Origin: Ruegeria faecimaris
GTDB taxonomy: Bacteria; Pseudomonadota; Alphaproteobacteria; Rhodobacterales; Rhodobacteraceae
Assembly (NCBI RefSeq): GCF_900182615.1
Contig: NZ_FXTE01000002.1
Span: forward strand, 1-64,000
DNA: 64,000 bases
Direction of reading: 5' to 3'
How positions within the stretch are numbered: position 1 is the first letter of the stretch; every line of letters starts with the position of its first letter. Both the position numbers and the translations under genes were made by a program. The notes under the pieces are model-generated. The model searched no databases and had not been told where the DNA came from. It saw nothing but the letters and a program-made list of their open reading frames with translations. Below, piece by piece: positions 35,184-43,574 of the stretch.

Positions 35184-36551
35184 ATGAAATACGAATCCCA
35201 AAAAATCGCCTATGCCTACTTTGCGGTGGCAATGGCCCTGTTCGCGATACAGGTTCTAGGCGGCCTTCTGGCCGGCTTTATCTATGTATCACCCAATTTC
35301 CTGAGCGAGCTTTTGCCGTTCAACATCGTGCGGATGCTGCACACCAACTCGCTGATCGTGTGGCTGATCCTCGGGTTCTTTGGTGCGGCCTATTTTCTGA
35401 TCCCGGAAGAGGCCGAGCGTGAGATCCATTCGCCCATGCTGGCCTATCTGCAGCTGATCATTCTGGTGGTCGGTACACTGGGCGTGGTCTTGACCTATAC
35501 GTTCAACCTGTTTGAAGGCAACTGGCTGCTGGGTAAAGAAGGGCGCGAGTTCCTTGAGCAACCCAAATGGGTCAAGGCCGGCATCGTCGTGGCCGCACTG
35601 ATCTTCCTGTACAACGTGTCGATGACCGTTCTGAAGGGCAAGAAGACCGCGATCACCAACATCTTGTTGCTGGGTCTTTGGGGTCTGGCGCTGCTGTTCC
35701 TGTTTGCCTTCTACAACCCGGGCAACCTGTCCTTGGACAAGCAATACTGGTGGTATGTTGTCCACCTGTGGGTCGAAGGTGTCTGGGAACTGATCATGGC
35801 CTCGATCCTGGCCTATCTAATGCTGAAGCTGACCGGGGTAGACCGTGAGGTTGTCGAGAAATGGCTCTATGTCATTGTCGCCGCCGCGTTGTTTTCGGGT
35901 ATCCTTGGTACAGGTCACCATTACTATTGGATAGGCACACCCGGGTACTGGCAGTGGATCGGCTCGATCTTCTCAAGCCTCGAAGTGATCCCCTTCTTTG
36001 CGATGATGGCCTTTGCATTTGTGATGGTCTGGAAGGGCCGTCGGGACCACCCGAACAAAGCGGCGCTGCTGTGGTCGCTGGGCTGTGCCACATTGGCATT
36101 CTTCGGTGCCGGTGTATGGGGCTTCCTGCACACGCTGCATGGGGTGAACTACTATACCCACGGTACGCAGATCACTGCGGCTCACGGTCACTTGGCGTTC
36201 TATGGTGCGTATGTCTGCCTCAACCTGGCAATCTTCAGCTATGCAATGCCGATCCTGAAGAACCGCGATCCTTATAATCAGGTTCTGAACATGGGCAGCT
36301 TCTGGCTGATGTCCAGCGGTATGGTTTTCATGACCTTTGTGCTGACCTTTGCTGGAACAGTGCAGACGCACATGCAGCGGGTGGTCGGAGACTACTTCAT
36401 GGATGTGCAGGATCAGGTCGCGATCTTCTATTGGATGCGCCTTGGCTCTGGCATCGTCGTGGTCTTGGGTGCGCTGCTGTTCATCTACTCGATCTGGGTT
36501 CCCCGGAAAGAGATCATTGAATCCGGCGCGGCCGAAACCCCAGCGGAGTGA
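35184..36551 (+). CDS. norB: Nitric oxide reductase subunit B
   Basis: A 455-residue catalytic subunit of the cytochrome c-dependent NO reductase (cNor), a heme-copper oxidase relative with about 12 helices. Heme/FeB ligand regions are visible: MLHTNSLIVWLILGFFGAA (heme b His), GTGHHYYWIGTPGYWQWIG and AAHGHLAFYGAY. It reduces two NO to N2O in the inner membrane. The stop overlaps the norQ start (TGATG). Confidence 0.96.
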   Translation: MKYESQKIAYAYFAVAMALFAIQVLGGLLAGFIYVSPNFLSELLPFNIVRMLHTNSLIVWLILGFFGAAYFLIPEEAEREIHSPMLAYLQLIILVVGTLGVVLTYTFNLFEGNWLLGKEGREFLEQPKWVKAGIVVAALIFLYNVSMTVLKGKKTAITNILLLGLWGLALLFLFAFYNPGNLSLDKQYWWYVVHLWVEGVWELIMASILAYLMLKLTGVDREVVEKWLYVIVAAALFSGILGTGHHYYWIGTPGYWQWIGSIFSSLEVIPFFAMMAFAFVMVWKGRRDHPNKAALLWSLGCATLAFFGAGVWGFLHTLHGVNYYTHGTQITAAHGHLAFYGAYVCLNLAIFSYAMPILKNRDPYNQVLNMGSFWLMSSGMVFMTFVLTFAGTVQTHMQRVVGDYFMDVQDQVAIFYWMRLGSGIVVVLGALLFIYSIWVPRKEIIESGAAETPAE

Positions 36552-37366
36552 TGGATATGGATGGCTCCATGAAACTGAGAACGGGGGCGGCTGACGCCCC
36601 CTTCTACCTGCCACAGGGTGATGAATGTGACGTGTTCGCTGCTGCCTATACCAACAACCTGCCGGTCCTGCTGAAAGGCCCGACAGGTTGCGGCAAGACC
36701 CGGTTTGTGGCGCATATGGCCGCCAGCCTTGGCCGCCCGCTTTACACAGTGGCCTGTCACGATGACCTTGCCGCTGCGGACCTGATCGGGCGCTACCTGC
36801 TGAAAGGCGGGGAAACGATCTGGGTCGATGGGCCACTGACTCGCGCGGTGCGCGAAGGCGCGATCTGCTATCTGGATGAAGTGGTCGAGGCGCGCAAGGA
36901 CGTGACCGTCGTGCTGCACCCGCTGACTGACGACAGGCGCATCCTGCCGATCGACCGCACCGGTGAGGAGCTTGTGGCCGCGTCTGGTTTCATGTTGGTC
37001 GCCTCATATAACCCGGGATATCAGAATATCCTGAAAACCCTGAAACCCTCAACCCGGCAGCGGTTCATCTCACTGGAGTTCGACTTTCCGTCGCCCGAGA
37101 TGGAGGCAAAGGTCGTCGCTAAGGAAAGCGGGCTGGCGCTGGAACGCTGCAAGCCGCTGATCCGCTTGGCAGGTAAACTGCGCGGGCTCAGGGGGCAGGA
37201 TCTTGAAGAGGGCGTTTCCACCCGTCTGGTCGTCTATGCCGCCACGCTGATTGCGCAGGGCATGTCCACCGACCGCGCGATCCTTGCCGCCATGATCGAA
37301 CCTCTGACAGATGACGAGGACATCAAACGCGGGCTCCTCGATCTTGTCACGGCTGTCTTTGGGTGA
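36551..37366 (+). CDS. norQ: NorQ, MoxR-type AAA ATPase
   Basis: A 271-residue MoxR/CbbQ-family ATPase. Walker A is LLKGPTGCGKTRFVAHMAA near residue 42, Walker B ICYLDEVVEARKD near 105, and the sensor region is LVASYNPGYQNI. With NorD it inserts FeB into NorB or otherwise activates NO reductase. ATG 36551 overlaps the norB stop; ATGs two and six codons further on are alternatives. Confidence 0.92.
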   Translation: MDMDGSMKLRTGAADAPFYLPQGDECDVFAAAYTNNLPVLLKGPTGCGKTRFVAHMAASLGRPLYTVACHDDLAAADLIGRYLLKGGETIWVDGPLTRAVREGAICYLDEVVEARKDVTVVLHPLTDDRRILPIDRTGEELVAASGFMLVASYNPGYQNILKTLKPSTRQRFISLEFDFPSPEMEAKVVAKESGLALERCKPLIRLAGKLRGLRGQDLEEGVSTRLVVYAATLIAQGMSTDRAILAAMIEPLTDDEDIKRGLLDLVTAVFG

Positions 37367-37375
37367 GGCCGGCCG

Positions 37376-39298
37376 ATGGTCAGGATCGATTTTGAGCCAT
37401 GGGAACCCGAAGAAACGATCGGGAAACTGTGGCACTCCCTTGCCAGCCGTCTCGATGCACCCCAGGTGCATGTTGGAGCCGCGGTCGACCTTTCTGAGGT
37501 CGCGGGGCGGCTGGCAGTCCTTTTTCGCGGGCTTGGGGGCAGCCCGGGCGTTGAATTCCGCCCGGTCTCGCCCGAGGTTTCACACCATCGCCTAAGCTGG
37601 CGCCGTCGGTTGGGTACCGAAGTTGAACTGATGCCGCGCGCTTCGTTCGATGGCGAAGTGCTGCGCCTCCCGGACCGTCTGGCGGTGTTTCCCGCGCGCG
37701 AGGCGAACGGAGCGCTGTATGTTTGGCTGGCCGCCGCAGCGGCCCATGCGGGAACCCGGATCGTCGAAGGTGATCCGTTGCGCGCCGATCTGCACGCGCT
37801 GAGCGCTGCACAAACGATGGTTAATGCAACCTTGGACAACGCCCCCGGCTTGCGACCGCTTTACACTGAGCTTTGCAAAGGTGTTCTGCATGACCGCAAC
37901 AAATTCGGCCTCCCGCCTGTGGAAACAGCGGTTGAAGAACTGATCCGCCATCGGCTGGGCGACCCCGCGCCTTTATCCCCGAAGGCCAGGCAATTCATGT
38001 CATTTGACGATGACCTGACTGCCCCACGCGGATATCAACATTTCCGCCCTGTCCCTCTGTGGCCGGAATTACGCGCTGTTGGTTTTTCAGAGCATAACGA
38101 TGTCGAAAACCCCGATACCGAAGGCCCGCCCGAGGAATCGGGTGAGAAAACCCACCGTGCCCGGCGGCGCGAATCCGACCAGGCTGAACGCAGTGACAGT
38201 TTTATCCTTCATAAATTCGAGGCGATCCTCAGCTGGGCCGAGTTTCTGAACATCAACCGTCGCATTGATGACGATGATCCCGACAATGCCAAAAAGGCCG
38301 CCGATGATCAGGATGAGATCGGTTTGGGCCAGATTTCCAAGGCGCCACCGACCAAGCTGAAATTGCATCTGGACCTGGCACCCGAGGATGTGAATCGCGA
38401 ACGTCTGTCGGGCCGTATTCTCTATCCGGAATGGGACGTGCGCACCGGGCAATATCTGCCTGATCACGTCAACGTTCTAACCTCGGACGCCGGTATTCGT
38501 GAGGATGCCGCCGAGTTTGGAAAAGACCCCGCCACCGCCCGCCGTATCCGCGCCGTCAAACGCCAGTTCGAAGCGCTGCGCCCGGGCCGCGTGATGACCC
38601 GAGGCCATCTGGACGGCGATCAGCTGGATATCGAGGCCGCCGTTCGGGCGCAGGTTGACCGCTGTGCAAACGGTGAAGGTACCGAACGCATCTGGCAACA
38701 ATCCCGCCCCGAGGCACGCGATCTGGCGGTATCTATCCTGCTGGATGTCAGCCGCTCGACCGAAAGTGCCGTGACTGGCCGCGCCGTGATCGACATCGAA
38801 CGCGAGGCGCTGGCAGCGCTGGCCTGGGGACTGAACGCCTGTGGTGACGATTTCGCCATTCACGCCTTCAGTTCACTGAAACGACAGCGGGTCTATGTGC
38901 AACGCTGCAAACGGTTTGATGAGGTGATGGGCAGCCAGGTTGAACAGCGCATCGCATCGTTACGCCCGGGGCACTATACAAGGCTGGGTGCCGCGATCCG
39001 CCATTGCTCGGCCGATCTGGCCACCCAAACGCGTAAGCGCCGATTGTTACTGGTGATCACCGATGGCAAACCCAATGATCTTGACCACTACGAAGGCCGC
39101 CACGGAATCGAAGACACCCACATGGCCGTGCGCGAGGCGCGCCGAGCCGGGCAATCGGTCTTTGGCGTCACCATCGACAAGACAGGTAAAAGCTGGTTCC
39201 CGCGGATGTTCGGGCAGGGCGGCTTTGCCGTCATCCCGGACCCGCATCGCCTGACCATGGCGCTGCCGCAAATCTACCGCCAACTGGTCGGCGCATGA
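37376..39298 (+). CDS. norD: NorD, VWA-domain NO reductase maturation protein
   Basis: A 640-residue cytoplasmic protein. The N-terminal two-thirds are poorly conserved with an acidic stretch (IDDDDPDNAKKAADDQDE, near residue 305). The C-terminal von Willebrand A domain (about 440-635) has a MIDAS DxSxS in ILLDVSRSTESAV. It partners NorQ as an adaptor for NO reductase activation. It starts nine bases after norQ and overlaps norE (ATGA). Confidence 0.93.
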   Translation: MVRIDFEPWEPEETIGKLWHSLASRLDAPQVHVGAAVDLSEVAGRLAVLFRGLGGSPGVEFRPVSPEVSHHRLSWRRRLGTEVELMPRASFDGEVLRLPDRLAVFPAREANGALYVWLAAAAAHAGTRIVEGDPLRADLHALSAAQTMVNATLDNAPGLRPLYTELCKGVLHDRNKFGLPPVETAVEELIRHRLGDPAPLSPKARQFMSFDDDLTAPRGYQHFRPVPLWPELRAVGFSEHNDVENPDTEGPPEESGEKTHRARRRESDQAERSDSFILHKFEAILSWAEFLNINRRIDDDDPDNAKKAADDQDEIGLGQISKAPPTKLKLHLDLAPEDVNRERLSGRILYPEWDVRTGQYLPDHVNVLTSDAGIREDAAEFGKDPATARRIRAVKRQFEALRPGRVMTRGHLDGDQLDIEAAVRAQVDRCANGEGTERIWQQSRPEARDLAVSILLDVSRSTESAVTGRAVIDIEREALAALAWGLNACGDDFAIHAFSSLKRQRVYVQRCKRFDEVMGSQVEQRIASLRPGHYTRLGAAIRHCSADLATQTRKRRLLLVITDGKPNDLDHYEGRHGIEDTHMAVREARRAGQSVFGVTIDKTGKSWFPRMFGQGGFAVIPDPHRLTMALPQIYRQLVGA

Positions 39299-39843
39299 GC
39301 GACGCGTCCCTTATCGACGAGTTGCCCGGCGAATTACTGATGTGGGTTCTGATCATTTCGGAACTGCTGGTCTTTGGTGCGGGCCTGATCGCTTTCATGG
39401 GCGTGCGCCTGACCGATCCGGCGGGCTTTGCCGAGGCGCAATCGCATCTGCACCGCACCGGAGCCGCGCTGAACACTGCGGTTCTGGTCACCTCCGGCTA
39501 TCTGGCCGCGCAAGCCTTGCATTGGCGGCAGATTGCGCGTCGGACTGCTGCCCGCCTGGCGTTAATCGCAGCTGCCGCGCTGGGCGTTGTATTCCTGATC
39601 ATCAAAGGCATGGAATACGCGGACAAGGCTGCACAAGGAATTACTTACGAGACCCATCCGTTCTTCCTGTTCTACTATCTGCTCACCGGCTTCCACGCGG
39701 CACATGTGTTGGCTGGGGTTGTTATCCTGCTGCTGGTCGCCTGGCGGGACAATCCCCGCAACATCGAGGCCGGCGCCCAGTTTTGGCACATGGTCGATCT
39801 CGTCTGGATCATGCTGTTCCCCGTGATCTACCTGTTGGGATGA
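39295..39843 (+). CDS. norE: NorE, cytochrome oxidase subunit III-like protein
   Basis: A 182-residue membrane protein with five predicted helices, related to subunit III of heme-copper oxidases (LLMWVLIISELLVFGAG, FFLFYYLLTGFHAAHVLAG, FWHMVDLVWIMLFPVIYL). It is accessory to NO reductase and not always essential. ATGA overlaps join it to norD upstream and norF downstream. Confidence 0.92.
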   Translation: MSDASLIDELPGELLMWVLIISELLVFGAGLIAFMGVRLTDPAGFAEAQSHLHRTGAALNTAVLVTSGYLAAQALHWRQIARRTAARLALIAAAALGVVFLIIKGMEYADKAAQGITYETHPFFLFYYLLTGFHAAHVLAGVVILLLVAWRDNPRNIEAGAQFWHMVDLVWIMLFPVIYLLG

Positions 39844-40136
39844 CGGGCATGACCCAAACCTCATCGGATCCAAAAAGCTCCCGCTGGATGCTCCCAAACC
39901 CGCTCACCCGCGCATGGCTCAGCCTGTTGGTTCTGAGCACCGCTTCGGCCCTGCTGACGATACTCCCCCTGTCCTCACCGGTGTTGAGCGCAGGCATTTT
40001 GATCCTGGCCCTGTCCAAAGCCCGCATTATCCTTGAACGATATCTGGACCTGACGCACAGCCCGGCCTGGCTGAGCGGTTTCACCAATGTATTGACCGGA
40101 TTTGCGATGGTGATCTTCGGCCTCTCACTGTTTTGA
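39840..40136 (+). CDS. norF: NorF, small NO reductase accessory protein
   Basis: A 98-residue membrane protein with about three hydrophobic helices (SLLVLSTASALLTILPLS, VLSAGILILALSKARIILE, NVLTGFAMVIFGLSLF). The order KARIILERYLDL is typical of cytochrome-oxidase-subunit-IV-like NorF proteins. ATG 39840 overlaps the norE stop. It is the last gene of the nor operon, before the convergent hemA. Confidence 0.8.
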   Translation: MTGMTQTSSDPKSSRWMLPNPLTRAWLSLLVLSTASALLTILPLSSPVLSAGILILALSKARIILERYLDLTHSPAWLSGFTNVLTGFAMVIFGLSLF

Positions 40137-40140
40137 CATG

Positions 40141-40164
40141 AAAAAGCCGCCCCCGTGGGGCGGC
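40141..40164 (-). terminator. Rho-independent terminator of hemA
   Basis: On the minus strand an 8-bp GCCGCCCC/GGGGCGGC hairpin (40146-40164) with a 3-base loop is followed directly by TTTTT (complement of 40141-40145). It lies 28 bases beyond the hemA stop. The same hairpin ends the converging nor transcript but lacks a T-run in that direction. Confidence 0.8.
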
Positions 40165-40191
40165 AGTTCTCCAAGCGCAGGGACGCCTCGG

Positions 40192-41415
40192 TTATTGTGC
40201 GGCCATCGGCATTCGCGCGATCTGACACCGTTGCCACAGGGCGGATAAGGCACCGACCAGATGGTCGATATCTTCGTTCGTATGAACCGGAGAGGGGGTA
40301 ATTCTCAGGCGTTCGGTGCCTTTGGGAACGGTCGGATAGTTGATCGGCTGAATATAGATCCCGAATTCTTCCAGCAGCGTATCCGAGATGAATTTGCATT
40401 TCACCGGGTCACCTACCATCACCGGGATGATGTGGCTGGGATTGGGCAAATGCGGGATGCCTTCGGCGTCCAGTTTGGCGCGCACCTGCGCAACGCGGGT
40501 TTTCTGCAGATCGCGCTCGGTATTGGATTGCTTGAGGTGTCGGATCGAGGCGGCAGCGCCTGCTGCTATTGCGGGTGGCAGGGCGGTGGTAAATATGAAC
40601 CCGCTGGCAAAGCTGCGGACAAAGTCACACAAGGCAGCGGATGCCGCGATGTAACCGCCAACCACGCCGAAGGCCTTGCCCAGCGTCCCTTCGATGACGG
40701 TCAGGCGATCCATCAACCCTTCGCGTTCGGCGATGCCACCACCGCGCGAGCCATAAAGGCCAACGGCGTGGACCTCGTCCAGATAGGTCATCGCACCATA
40801 TCTATCTGCCAGGTCGCAAATCTCTTTGATCGGAGCGATATCCCCATCCATCGAATAGACAGATTCGAAGGCGATCATCTTGGGCGCATCTGGATCGGCT
40901 GCGGCCAGCTTTGCCTCGAGGTCCGCCAGATTATTGTGCTTCCAGATCACTTTTTGTGCCCGCGAATGGCGGATGCCTTCAATCATGGAGGCATGGTTCA
41001 AAGCGTCCGAGAATACGATCAGACCTGGGATCTTCGCAGCCAGCGTCCCAAGTGCCGCCAAGTTCGACACATAGCCCGAGGTGAACAGAAGGGCGGCTTC
41101 TTTCCCGTGGAGGTCGGCCAGTTCCTGTTCCAGCAAAACGTGGTCATGTGTCGTGCCCGAGATATTGCGTGTGCCCCCTGCGCCCGCGCCGCAACGGTCG
41201 AGTGCATTGTGCATTGCCCCGACTACATCAGGATGCTGGCCCATTCCCAGATAGTCGTTGGAACACCAAATTCGTACGTCGCGCTGTAAAGCGCCGTCCG
41301 TCTGGCGTGCATTCGGGAACGCGCCACAGCGGCGCTGTAGATCAATGAAGATGCGGTAGTTGCCTTCGTCGCGCAGATGCTCAAGGCTTTGGCTGAAAAA
41401 ACGCTCGTAGTCCAT
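40192..41415 (-). CDS. hemA: 5-Aminolevulinate synthase
   Basis: A 407-residue PLP enzyme condensing glycine and succinyl-CoA to 5-aminolevulinate, the alphaproteobacterial start of tetrapyrrole synthesis. Signatures are [44 protein letters not shown] and the PLP lysine in [18 protein letters not shown] 41415 has GGGAG eight bases before it. Its position inside the denitrification block, with its own Dnr/Fnr-type box, suggests induction to meet heme demand. A second isozyme may exist elsewhere in the genome. Confidence 0.95.
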   Translation of the reverse strand: MDYERFFSQSLEHLRDEGNYRIFIDLQRRCGAFPNARQTDGALQRDVRIWCSNDYLGMGQHPDVVGAMHNALDRCGAGAGGTRNISGTTHDHVLLEQELADLHGKEAALLFTSGYVSNLAALGTLAAKIPGLIVFSDALNHASMIEGIRHSRAQKVIWKHNNLADLEAKLAAADPDAPKMIAFESVYSMDGDIAPIKEICDLADRYGAMTYLDEVHAVGLYGSRGGGIAEREGLMDRLTVIEGTLGKAFGVVGGYIAASAALCDFVRSFASGFIFTTALPPAIAAGAAASIRHLKQSNTERDLQKTRVAQVRAKLDAEGIPHLPNPSHIIPVMVGDPVKCKFISDTLLEEFGIYIQPINYPTVPKGTERLRITPSPVHTNEDIDHLVGALSALWQRCQIARMPMAAQ

Positions 41416-41477
41416 CTCGAACACTCCCGGGAATACTGGCTTTCCAGCAAGACTATGTGCCGGGCCCGCTACGCAAC

Positions 41478-41491
41478 ATGACAAATGTCAA
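41478..41491 (-). promoter_or_regulatory. Candidate Fnr/Dnr box before hemA
   Basis: Read on minus: TTGACATTTGTCAT, of the form TTGAC-N4-GTCAT, 63 bases upstream of the hemA ATG. FNR-type control of hemA is known in Rhodobacter. This site could serve FnrL, the adjacent Dnr-type regulator, or both. Confidence 0.65.
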
Positions 41492-41594
41492 GCCGCAGAA
41501 AGGAAAGGCTGGCTTGGAAGCCGAAGGTTTGGCATAGCCTTAAGAAGACGGACGTACTGATCGGGTACGCAACTAGAAAAGAGGGGAAAGCTTC

Positions 41595-42287
41595 GTGGCG
41601 CATGAGGCACTAAAAGCGATCGCCAAGCAGTCACTATTGCTCAAAAGCTTTCCCGAGCATCATATAGACACGCTGTTAAGCCACGCGATCTGGCGGAAAT
41701 ATGATCGCGGAGAGACGATTTTTCTACAGGAAGAAAAAGCCCAGGCCATTCATGTGGTTCTGTCGGGCTGGGTAAAGCTGTTTCGCATGTCCCCTACCGG
41801 TGCCGAAGCAGTTGTCAGCGTTTTCACCCGCGGCGAAAGCTTTGGCGAGGCGGTCGCCTTGCGTAACGTTCCCTATCCGGTTTCGGCCGAGGCAGTTTCG
41901 GCCTGTGAGATCATGCACATTCCAAGTCCGGTCCTTTTGTCCCTTATGCGAGAGGACCCGGAAATTGGGGTGTCAATTCTGGCAGCTACCTTTACCCATC
42001 TGCATTCTCTGGTCGCCCAGCTTGAGCAGCTTAAGGCCCAGACCGGCGCACAGCGGGTGGCAGAATTTCTTCTGACTCTCTGCGAAGCCGAGATGGGGGA
42101 CTGTGTTGTCGAGCTGCCCTATGACAAGATGTTGATTGCCGGGCGCCTGGGCATGAAGCCCGAAAGCCTGAGCCGCGCCTTTTCCCGGCTAAAGCCGTTT
42201 GGCGTTAAAATTGACCGGACACATGCCCTGCTCTCGGACATTCAAGTACTGCGAGACTATGCAGAAAGTGACCCCTCCGAAAAGTGA
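41595..42287 (+). CDS. Crp/Fnr-family regulator, Dnr/NnrR type
   Basis: A 230-residue regulator with a cNMP-like sensor domain (about residues 15-125), a dimer helix (about 128-155) and a Crp-type winged helix (about 160-220). The recognition helix MKPESLSRAFSRLK keeps the E-x2-S-R pattern that reads TTGA half-sites in FNR. The N-terminal cysteine set of FNR is absent, so it is not an Fe-S oxygen sensor; the Dnr/NnrR group senses NO. It starts at GTG 41595 after GAGGGG. Its place at the end of the nir-nor-nos block makes it the best candidate controller of the six boxes. Confidence 0.85.
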   Translation: MAHEALKAIAKQSLLLKSFPEHHIDTLLSHAIWRKYDRGETIFLQEEKAQAIHVVLSGWVKLFRMSPTGAEAVVSVFTRGESFGEAVALRNVPYPVSAEAVSACEIMHIPSPVLLSLMREDPEIGVSILAATFTHLHSLVAQLEQLKAQTGAQRVAEFLLTLCEAEMGDCVVELPYDKMLIAGRLGMKPESLSRAFSRLKPFGVKIDRTHALLSDIQVLRDYAESDPSEK

Positions 42288-42453
42288 CCGAATTTATTGG
42301 CCGGTGCTTTGCCGGGTGCGCCAAAGAGCCCCGAGAACGTGCTTCTTTGTTCAGGCTAGGACATGCGCATCGATCCCGTGAACGCGATTCCCTGTTTCCG
42401 GATAAGGGCCTTGTGCAACGTCAGGTAGTCCAGAACTCCAAAACAAGCTGGTT

Positions 42454-42826
42454 TTGGTGCTTCCTGGATCCACGCAGCTGAGTGATATGCCGCCAAGTTC
42501 CAGTCGGCATCTTCCGTCTGTACTTAGGGTCGAAATCGAAAGGGAAACTCTAACCTTTAGGGGCTTCTACGATGTCAAAAATCCGTTCAACGACTATCTA
42601 TTCGGAACCGGCATTCTGACAGCGCTGATTACCGCTTTCCTGCCGATAGTCATTTTTTTTTGCGGCTTCGGCTGAGGAAGATTGTCTCAACATCTTTGCC
42701 CACATGCGGGATGTTTTGCTTACGGTTCTAGAGTTGACCGAAGCTGAGCGGCTGCCTGAAACCAACACCTTATCCAGCATAGTTTTGGCGGATCCAAATT
42801 TGCAGCACGCGATGATAAGCATGTGA
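42454..42826 (+). pseudogene. Possible frameshifted small secreted or membrane protein
   Basis: Within a 590-base gene-free stretch (42288-42877), one frame gives a plausible hydrophobic segment FGTGILTALITAFLPIVIFF and then breaks just after a run of nine T (42653-42661). The next frame, with no break, continues AASAEEDCLNIFAHMRDVLL and ERLPETNTLSSIVLADPN, ending at TGA 42824-42826. Joined, they look like a signal peptide ahead of a short soluble domain. No convincing start codon or ribosome site is seen, and no family is recognised. It may be a remnant or chance coding-like sequence. Confidence 0.3.
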
Positions 42827-42877
42827 GCACCGGATACGGACAGCATGTTGCAAAGGCTTATATGCAGGGACCCGTGT

Positions 42878-43321
42878 TTACCACCGGGTCAGTGCATCTT
42901 CGTCTTCGTCCTTGGCCGAAACCCACTCCGCACCAGCGGTGGTGATTTCTTTCTTCCAGAAGGGGGCGCGGGATTTTAGGTAGTCCATCAGATATTCGGC
43001 CGCCTCGAACGCATCCTTGCGATGCGGTGCGGCAGTGGCCACCATCATGATCCGATCCCCCGGAGCGAGCCTGCCATGCCGATGGATCACCAGCACATTG
43101 CCCAGCGACCAGCGGTCTATTGCTTCTTGCGCAATCTGGGTCAAGGCCCGTTCAGTCATGCCCGGATAATGCTCAATCTCCATCACGTCCAAATCGCCCG
43201 TGGCCAGATCACGCACAACACCGGTAAAGGTCACGATTGCGCCATTTGCAGCATCGCCCGCCGCAAAGTCATTTGCCTCGGTACCTAGGTCAAACGGGTC
43301 TTCCTGCACCACGATGCGCAT
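42878..43321 (-). CDS. moaE: Molybdopterin synthase catalytic subunit
   Basis: A 147-residue MoaE. Features are MRIVVQEDPFDLGTEAN, AIVTFTGVVRD and the signature HRKDAFEAAEYLMDYLKSRA, followed by PFWKKE with the catalytic lysines. It transfers sulfur from thiocarboxylated MoaD to precursor Z, making molybdopterin. ATG 43321, just after the moaD stop with GAGG upstream, is chosen over a GTG four codons earlier. Confidence 0.93.
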   Translation of the reverse strand: MRIVVQEDPFDLGTEANDFAAGDAANGAIVTFTGVVRDLATGDLDVMEIEHYPGMTERALTQIAQEAIDRWSLGNVLVIHRHGRLAPGDRIMMVATAAPHRKDAFEAAEYLMDYLKSRAPFWKKEITTAGAEWVSAKDEDEDALTRW

Positions 43322-43325
43322 GACC

Positions 43326-43571
43326 TCAGCCACCTGTCATTGGTGGGAAAAAGGCAACCTCACGAACGCCCGCCAACGGGGCGTCAAAATCCGACAATTC
43401 CTGATCCAGCGCAACACGTAAGGCCGACAGATCCGCAAAGGCCGCTGCATAGCGATCCTCGCGCGCGCTAAGTTCTGCGACCAGATCGGATACGGTGGCG
43501 GCCTCGGTTTCAACCCGTTCTTTCGGCAGGCCAATCCGTTCGCGGACCCATGCGAAATACAGCACATCCAT
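43326..43571 (-). CDS. moaD: Molybdopterin synthase sulfur carrier subunit
   Basis: An 81-residue ubiquitin-like protein starting MDVLYFAWVRERIGLPKERV and ending with the required Gly-Gly (PPMTGG), which MoeB adenylates and sulfurates. It works with MoaE, encoded four bases further on. It lies three bases after pgsA in a pgsA-moaD-moaE order that recurs in alphaproteobacteria. Confidence 0.93.
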   Translation of the reverse strand: MDVLYFAWVRERIGLPKERVETEAATVSDLVAELSAREDRYAAAFADLSALRVALDQELSDFDAPLAGVREVAFFPPMTGG

Positions 43572-43574
43572 CCC

